Assembly: GCA_900769095.1 (NCBI GenBank)
Contig: CAAGFH010000231.1
Location: 1 to 10,347, forward strand
DNA from: Methanobacteriaceae archaeon
GTDB lineage: Archaea; Methanobacteriota; Methanobacteria; Methanobacteriales; Methanobacteriaceae
Reading direction: 5' to 3'
Length of the DNA stretch: 10,347 nucleotides
Numbering within the stretch: the first letter of the stretch is position 1; each line of letters starts with the position of its first letter. Made by a program: the position numbers and the translations under genes. Of the stretch, positions 7,366 through 10,347 are shown in pieces. A model generated the notes under the pieces. That model had not been told where the DNA came from and did not search any database. It was given only the letters and a program-made list of their open reading frames with translations.

Positions 7366-8330
7366 TGCCAGTATAATTTGTCTTGAGGAATTGTACTGTT
7401 TAAAAGACCAATACTTACTTCAAGTTGTTGGAAAGTATCAACATCTGATTTAAAGCCATCATCAATACCATAGATAAATGGGAAACTGATTAAAGAATCT
7501 GCTTCAAGATTAGCATCAGAAACAATATCTTCAGGTAAGAGTTTTACGATTTTATCAGCATCGCCAGATTCAATATTTTTATTGATGAATTTAGTTGCAT
7601 TTTCATGAACTTTAACAATAATTTTTAATTCAGCTTCATGATCTTTAATGAAATTGTCTGAAGCAGCAACAACACAGCAAGGGTGTTTTGGCAATATTTC
7701 AGTTGAGTTAGCTAAAATTTCGGAATTGCTTTGGTTTGCAGCAATGGATACATAAGGCTGATAGGTAACAATACCATCAATTTGACCTGTTTTTAAAGCA
7801 TCATTCATTGAAGGAACTTTCATTGCAGATACATTTAAATCATCAACAGTTAAACCAGTCTGATTTAAGTAGTAAACAAGTAAAGCATGTTGAATAGATG
7901 CTTCACCAGGAGTTGCAATAGATTTTCCTTTTAAATCTGCAGGAGTTTTAATTCCAGAGTCTTTAGTTACAACAATACCTGAACCTTCAGTTTGAGCAGA
8001 AGAAACTACTTTAACAGGAACTCCTTTTGCTACTGAAGATAATACTGGAGTAATACCAAGATAACCTACATCGACTTCTCCACTTGCCATAGCAGTCATT
8101 AAGTCACCACCATTGTTGAATTGTACAAGTTCAACAGTGATGTTGTTGTCTTTAAACATACCTTTGGCATCAGCAACAAAAAGTGCTGCATCGTGGTCGG
8201 AAGGTAAGTAACCTATTTTTACAGAGTCACTCTCCCCTCCTAAGAAATCAAAGAATCCTGCACTGACAGCACCAACCATCAAACATGCTGCAAGTGCTAA
8301 AACTAAAACGAATGTAATTTTTTTATTCAT
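7359..8330 (-). CDS. ABC transporter substrate-binding protein, SsuA/NrtA/TauA (NMT1) type
   Basis: A 323-residue secreted solute-binding protein. Signs of the family: VKIGYLPSDHDAALFVAD after the leader, FNNGGDLMTAMASGEVDVGYLG, a TPADLKGKSIATPGEASIQH segment and a HPCCVV motif, in the order seen in aliphatic sulfonate, nitrate and taurine binding proteins. The ligand cannot be assigned. I chose the ATG at 8330, not the in-frame GTG at 8357, because GGTGA (8336-8340) lies 5 bases upstream and the protein then opens with MNKKITFVLVLALAACLMVG, a clean signal peptide with likely cleavage after VSA (residue 24). A LAAC motif ending at Cys16 resembles a lipobox, but the hydrophobic run continues past it, so simple cleavage is favoured. 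No permease or ATPase gene is adjacent in the window. It lies 100 bases downstream of the TrmB-like regulator on the same strand, with its own promoter. Confidence 0.85.
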   Translation of the reverse strand: MNKKITFVLVLALAACLMVGAVSAGFFDFLGGESDSVKIGYLPSDHDAALFVADAKGMFKDNNITVELVQFNNGGDLMTAMASGEVDVGYLGITPVLSSVAKGVPVKVVSSAQTEGSGIVVTKDSGIKTPADLKGKSIATPGEASIQHALLVYYLNQTGLTVDDLNVSAMKVPSMNDALKTGQIDGIVTYQPYVSIAANQSNSEILANSTEILPKHPCCVVAASDNFIKDHEAELKIIVKVHENATKFINKNIESGDADKIVKLLPEDIVSDANLEADSLISFPFIYGIDDGFKSDVDTFQQLEVSIGLLNSTIPQDKLYWQA

Positions 8331-8335
8331 TAATT

Positions 8336-8390
8336 TCACCATAATTAATTTTATCACAATTGTTATAATTTTATATAACTATATATTAAA
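8336..8390 (-). promoter_or_regulatory. Binding-protein promoter with 18-bp near-palindrome
   Basis: On the minus strand a TATA-like TATATAAAA (about 8369-8377) predicts transcription start near 8346. Between these lies TTATCACAATTGTTATAA (8351-8368, plus-strand reading), symmetrical at 16 of 18 positions. A site in that position would block polymerase loading, as archaeal repressors do. The ribosome site GGTGA is at 8336-8340. An alternative TATA run lies at 8381-8390. Confidence 0.45.
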
Positions 8391-8430
8391 TTAAAACAAC
8401 CAGCATATAAATATTTCCCCAATATAATAA

Positions 8431-9204
8431 TTATTTATTTCCATTTTTATTTTGAATTTTATTCAACTGATTCATAAACCGCTCATCATAGTTTTTTGCA
8501 ATGTCTTCGTATTTATTTAGAATACCTATTGTAGATTCGGGAATTACAGTTCTTTTATCTTCACTAAACTTTGCATAAATATGCATCATTTCCTTTGAAT
8601 CAGAAATTAAAACCTTTGCAAATGGAATATCTGCTTTGTAAACTTCAATTCCATTTTCCTCAAAAAATCCAACAATATCAAAGGGTTCATCATTGATATA
8701 ACATGTCGGTGATGCAAGAATATTTATCTTAAAGTTTCTTCTTTTTCTAAATGCCCTGACAAGTGCTTCACCCTCACCTTCAAGTAAAAAACCAATTCTC
8801 ATGTTTATAGATGCGCGTGCTCTTTCAATGATTTCGATTTCTCGGCTGATAATTCTCTCAACACCATAAATTCTCCAGATTGGTGCTTGAACCTGAGACA
8901 TTCCATTTTCATAAACATATGTGAGACTTGAAATTGTATCATCAATCTGTTCATTTAATCTTGTTTTTTCACCGCTTAAAACTTCAACAGGTGATCTTAC
9001 ATTATAAGTCAATGGTCTTCCGTCTTCAACATCAACATATTCCTTTTGGACAAGACCCTTCAAAACCTCATATATTTTACTGCGAGGAATGCCTGATTTT
9101 TCAGATATTTCTGTTGCAGTTGATGAGATTAATGAAGTGAGTGTTACATATGCTTGAGCCTCATACATAGTTAGGCCTAACTTCTTAAGTACAGCTACAT
9201 TCAT
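8431..9204 (-). CDS. TrmB-family transcriptional regulator
   Basis: A 257-residue DNA-binding protein. Residues about 6-75 are the TrmB winged helix-turn-helix (LKKLGLTMYEAQAYVTLTSL, then TEISEKSGIPRSKIYEVLKG as recognition region, then a short wing). A helical linker (about 78-100) leads to an effector/dimerisation domain (about 108-250) with the PFAKVLISDSKEMMHIY segment typical of this family. It lacks the long sugar-binding C-terminal extension of the Pyrococcus TrmB, so the effector is unknown. There is no recognisable ribosome site; a TATA-like ATTAAATA centred 27 bases before the ATG suggests a leaderless transcript. It is divergent from hcp and upstream of the binding-protein gene, so either may be its target. 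No terminator hairpin follows it, so readthrough into the next gene is possible. Confidence 0.87.
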   Translation of the reverse strand: MNVAVLKKLGLTMYEAQAYVTLTSLISSTATEISEKSGIPRSKIYEVLKGLVQKEYVDVEDGRPLTYNVRSPVEVLSGEKTRLNEQIDDTISSLTYVYENGMSQVQAPIWRIYGVERIISREIEIIERARASINMRIGFLLEGEGEALVRAFRKRRNFKINILASPTCYINDEPFDIVGFFEENGIEVYKADIPFAKVLISDSKEMMHIYAKFSEDKRTVIPESTIGILNKYEDIAKNYDERFMNQLNKIQNKNGNK

Positions 9205-9325
9205 ACATACAAGTTTGTTAAAAACTGTATTTAATGCTTACTATTACTACTTAAAAAGTGACAATATACTTATATATAATCCAATTCTATTATATAAATA
9301 ACGAACAAAAAAAGAGGTAATTATT
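9205..9325. promoter_or_regulatory. Divergent promoter region between the TrmB-like gene and hcp
   Basis: For hcp: TATA-like CTTATATATAAT at 9269-9280 places the start near 9301-9305, giving a leader of about 20-25 bases with GAGGT at 9314-9318, 7 bases before the ATG. A second TATA-like run (9289-9300) is too close to the gene. Immediately upstream of the hcp TATA, TACTT-AAA-AAGTG (9248-9260) forms a short inverted repeat, a candidate regulator site. For the divergent TrmB-like gene, ATTAAATA (complement of 9228-9235) is the likely TATA box. Confidence 0.45.
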
Positions 9326-10322
9326 ATGGCAAATGATTTAGATATGTTTTGTTACCAATGTTCCCAGACTGCTAAAGGCACAGGATGTACTGTAAGTGGA
9401 GTTTGCGGTAAAAATGCAACCGTTGCAAGATTACAGGACAATCTTATCTTCACCTTAAAAGGAATTAGTGCATACAACTACAATGCAAATGTTTTAGGTA
9501 AAAAAGACCCTGAAATAGACGCATTTTTAACCAAAGGTTTGTACACCACACTTACCAATGTTAACTTCGATGCACAGGATTTAGTTGGCTTAGCTCTTGA
9601 AGCTGGAAAAGTAAGTGTTGATGTAATGAGATTACTCAAAGATGCGCACATTGAAGCTTACGGCGAACCACAACCGGTTGAAGTAAAAGTAGGTGCACAA
9701 GAAGGACCAGCAATTATTGTAACCGGTCACGACTTAAAAGCTCTTGAAGAGTTATTAAAACAGGTAGAAGGAACTGACATTAAAGTCTACACCCACTCTG
9801 AAATGTTACCAGCACACGGATATCCTGGACTTAACAAGTATGAAAACTTGGCAGGTCAGTTAGGTGGTGCATGGCACGATCAAAGAGCTATCTTTAAAAA
9901 ATACAATGCAGCTATTGTTGGAACCAGTAACTGTGTATTACCAGCTCATGAAGACTACAAACAAAGAATGTTCACTATGGACGTAGCTAAACTTGAAGAT
10001 GTAAAAACCATTGAAAACTACGACTTTAGTGAAGTAATCGAATGTGCTAAATCTCTTGGATCACTTGAAGCAGAAGAATTAACCACTGTTACTACCGGTT
10101 GGAGTGCAGGAGCAGTTATTGAACATGCAGATGCAATCAAAAAACTTGTACTTGAAGGTAAAATCAGCAGATTCTTCGTTGTTGGAGGATGTGACAAAGC
10201 ATCCAAACAAAACAACTACTACAGAGAATTTGTACAAAACTTACCAGAAGATACCGTTATCTTAACCTTAGCATGTGGAAAATTCAAATTCAACGACCTT
10301 GACTTAGGAGACATTGAAGGAA
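9326..10322 (+). CDS. hcp: Hybrid cluster protein (hydroxylamine/NO reductase), class III, 3' truncated
   Basis: The first 332 residues of a cytoplasmic iron-sulfur protein of the prismane family, known for reducing hydroxylamine or NO and linked to nitrosative and oxidative stress defence. The N-terminal cysteines C9-x2-C12-x8-C21-x5-C27 should bind a [4Fe-4S] cluster. After TLTNVNFD the sequence passes directly to the [14 protein letters not shown] region, without the helical domain of about 110 residues found in E. coli Hcp; this marks class III. Hybrid-cluster ligands visible are His135 (TGHDLK), Glu159 ([12 protein letters not shown]), Cys203 (TSNCV), Cys289 (GGCDK, the persulfide position) and Cys317 (LACGK). 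The last Cys and Glu ligands, in the GQCNDAY and downstream regions, are missing because the contig ends. The frame reads on into adapter after GDIEG, and those codons are not real. The ATG has GAGGT 7 bases upstream. Confidence 0.93.
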
Positions 10323-10347
10323 AGATCGGAAGAGCGTCGTGTAGGGA
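10323..10347. other. Illumina sequencing adapter at contig end
   Basis: The last 25 bases, beginning AGATCGGAAGAGCGTCGTGT, match the standard TruSeq-type Illumina adapter read-through sequence without mismatch. In the hcp reading frame the conserved motif GDIEG should continue as IPRLLD or similar, but at this point turns into KIGRASCR. The sequence is a library artefact, not genomic DNA. Confidence 0.97.

Noticed and set aside
8283..8285. Cys16 in LAAC as a lipobox for lipid anchoring of the binding protein
   Set aside because: The hydrophobic stretch runs on for several residues after Cys16 and a better cleavage site (VSA) follows, so lipidation is not supported.
8331..8357. Longer N-terminus for the binding protein from GTG at 8357
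   Set aside because: The ATG at 8330 has a good GGTGA ribosome site that would lie inside the longer coding region, and the shorter form starts with a standard signal peptide.
8928..9140. Plus-strand open frame of 70 codons opposite the TrmB-like gene
   Set aside because: It lies wholly inside a well-supported regulator gene and has an unlikely composition.
9289..9300. Second TATA-like run as the hcp promoter
   Set aside because: A start 25 bases downstream would remove the GAGGT ribosome site, so the upstream box at 9269-9280 is preferred.

Overview
The window looks like a methanogenic archaeon of the Methanobrevibacter type. It is AT-rich throughout. It has archaeal TATA-like promoters, ribosome binding sites of the GGTGA/AGGTGAT kind, a methanogen-type DUF2121 protein, a DUF447 flavin-fold protein, a TrmB-type regulator and a large secreted adhesin-like protein of the parallel beta-helix plus Ig-like class. 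No rRNA, tRNA, CRISPR array or transposase is visible. The last 25 bases are Illumina adapter, so the window ends at a raw contig end and its last gene is cut there.

Layout. (1) 1-999, minus strand: a DUF2121 protein with a proteasome-like (Ntn-hydrolase) N-terminus, followed 13 bases later by the first codons of a metallo-beta-lactamase-fold hydrolase that runs off the left edge. (2) 1184-3882, minus strand: an adhesin-like surface protein gene broken by an in-frame stop at codon 50 and a one-base frameshift near 2795-2805. Repaired, it would encode about 899 residues. (3) 3883-4178: a divergent AT-rich promoter region. (4) 4179-6275, plus strand: a fused alpha-beta ADP-forming acyl/acetyl-CoA synthetase, ending in a hairpin/T-tract terminator. 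(5) 6343-7337, plus strand: two genes overlapping by ATGA, a small unknown acidic protein and a DUF447 FMN-binding-like protein. (6) 7359-9204, minus strand: a TrmB-family regulator and, downstream of it, a secreted SsuA/NrtA-type ABC substrate-binding protein with no transporter subunits in view. (7) 9326-10322, plus strand: a class III hybrid cluster protein (hcp), divergent from the regulator and truncated by the contig end.

How the parts may work together. The CoA synthetase links acyl-CoA, ADP and phosphate to acid, CoA and ATP. The TrmB-like regulator sits between two possible targets. A near-palindrome lies between the TATA box and start of the binding-protein gene, and a TACTT-N3-AAGTG element lies upstream of the hcp TATA box. 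Both resemble operators known for Thermococcales TrmB-family proteins, so joint regulation is plausible but untested. The DUF2121/metallo-hydrolase pair is the least understood unit. The adhesin gene appears to be decaying.
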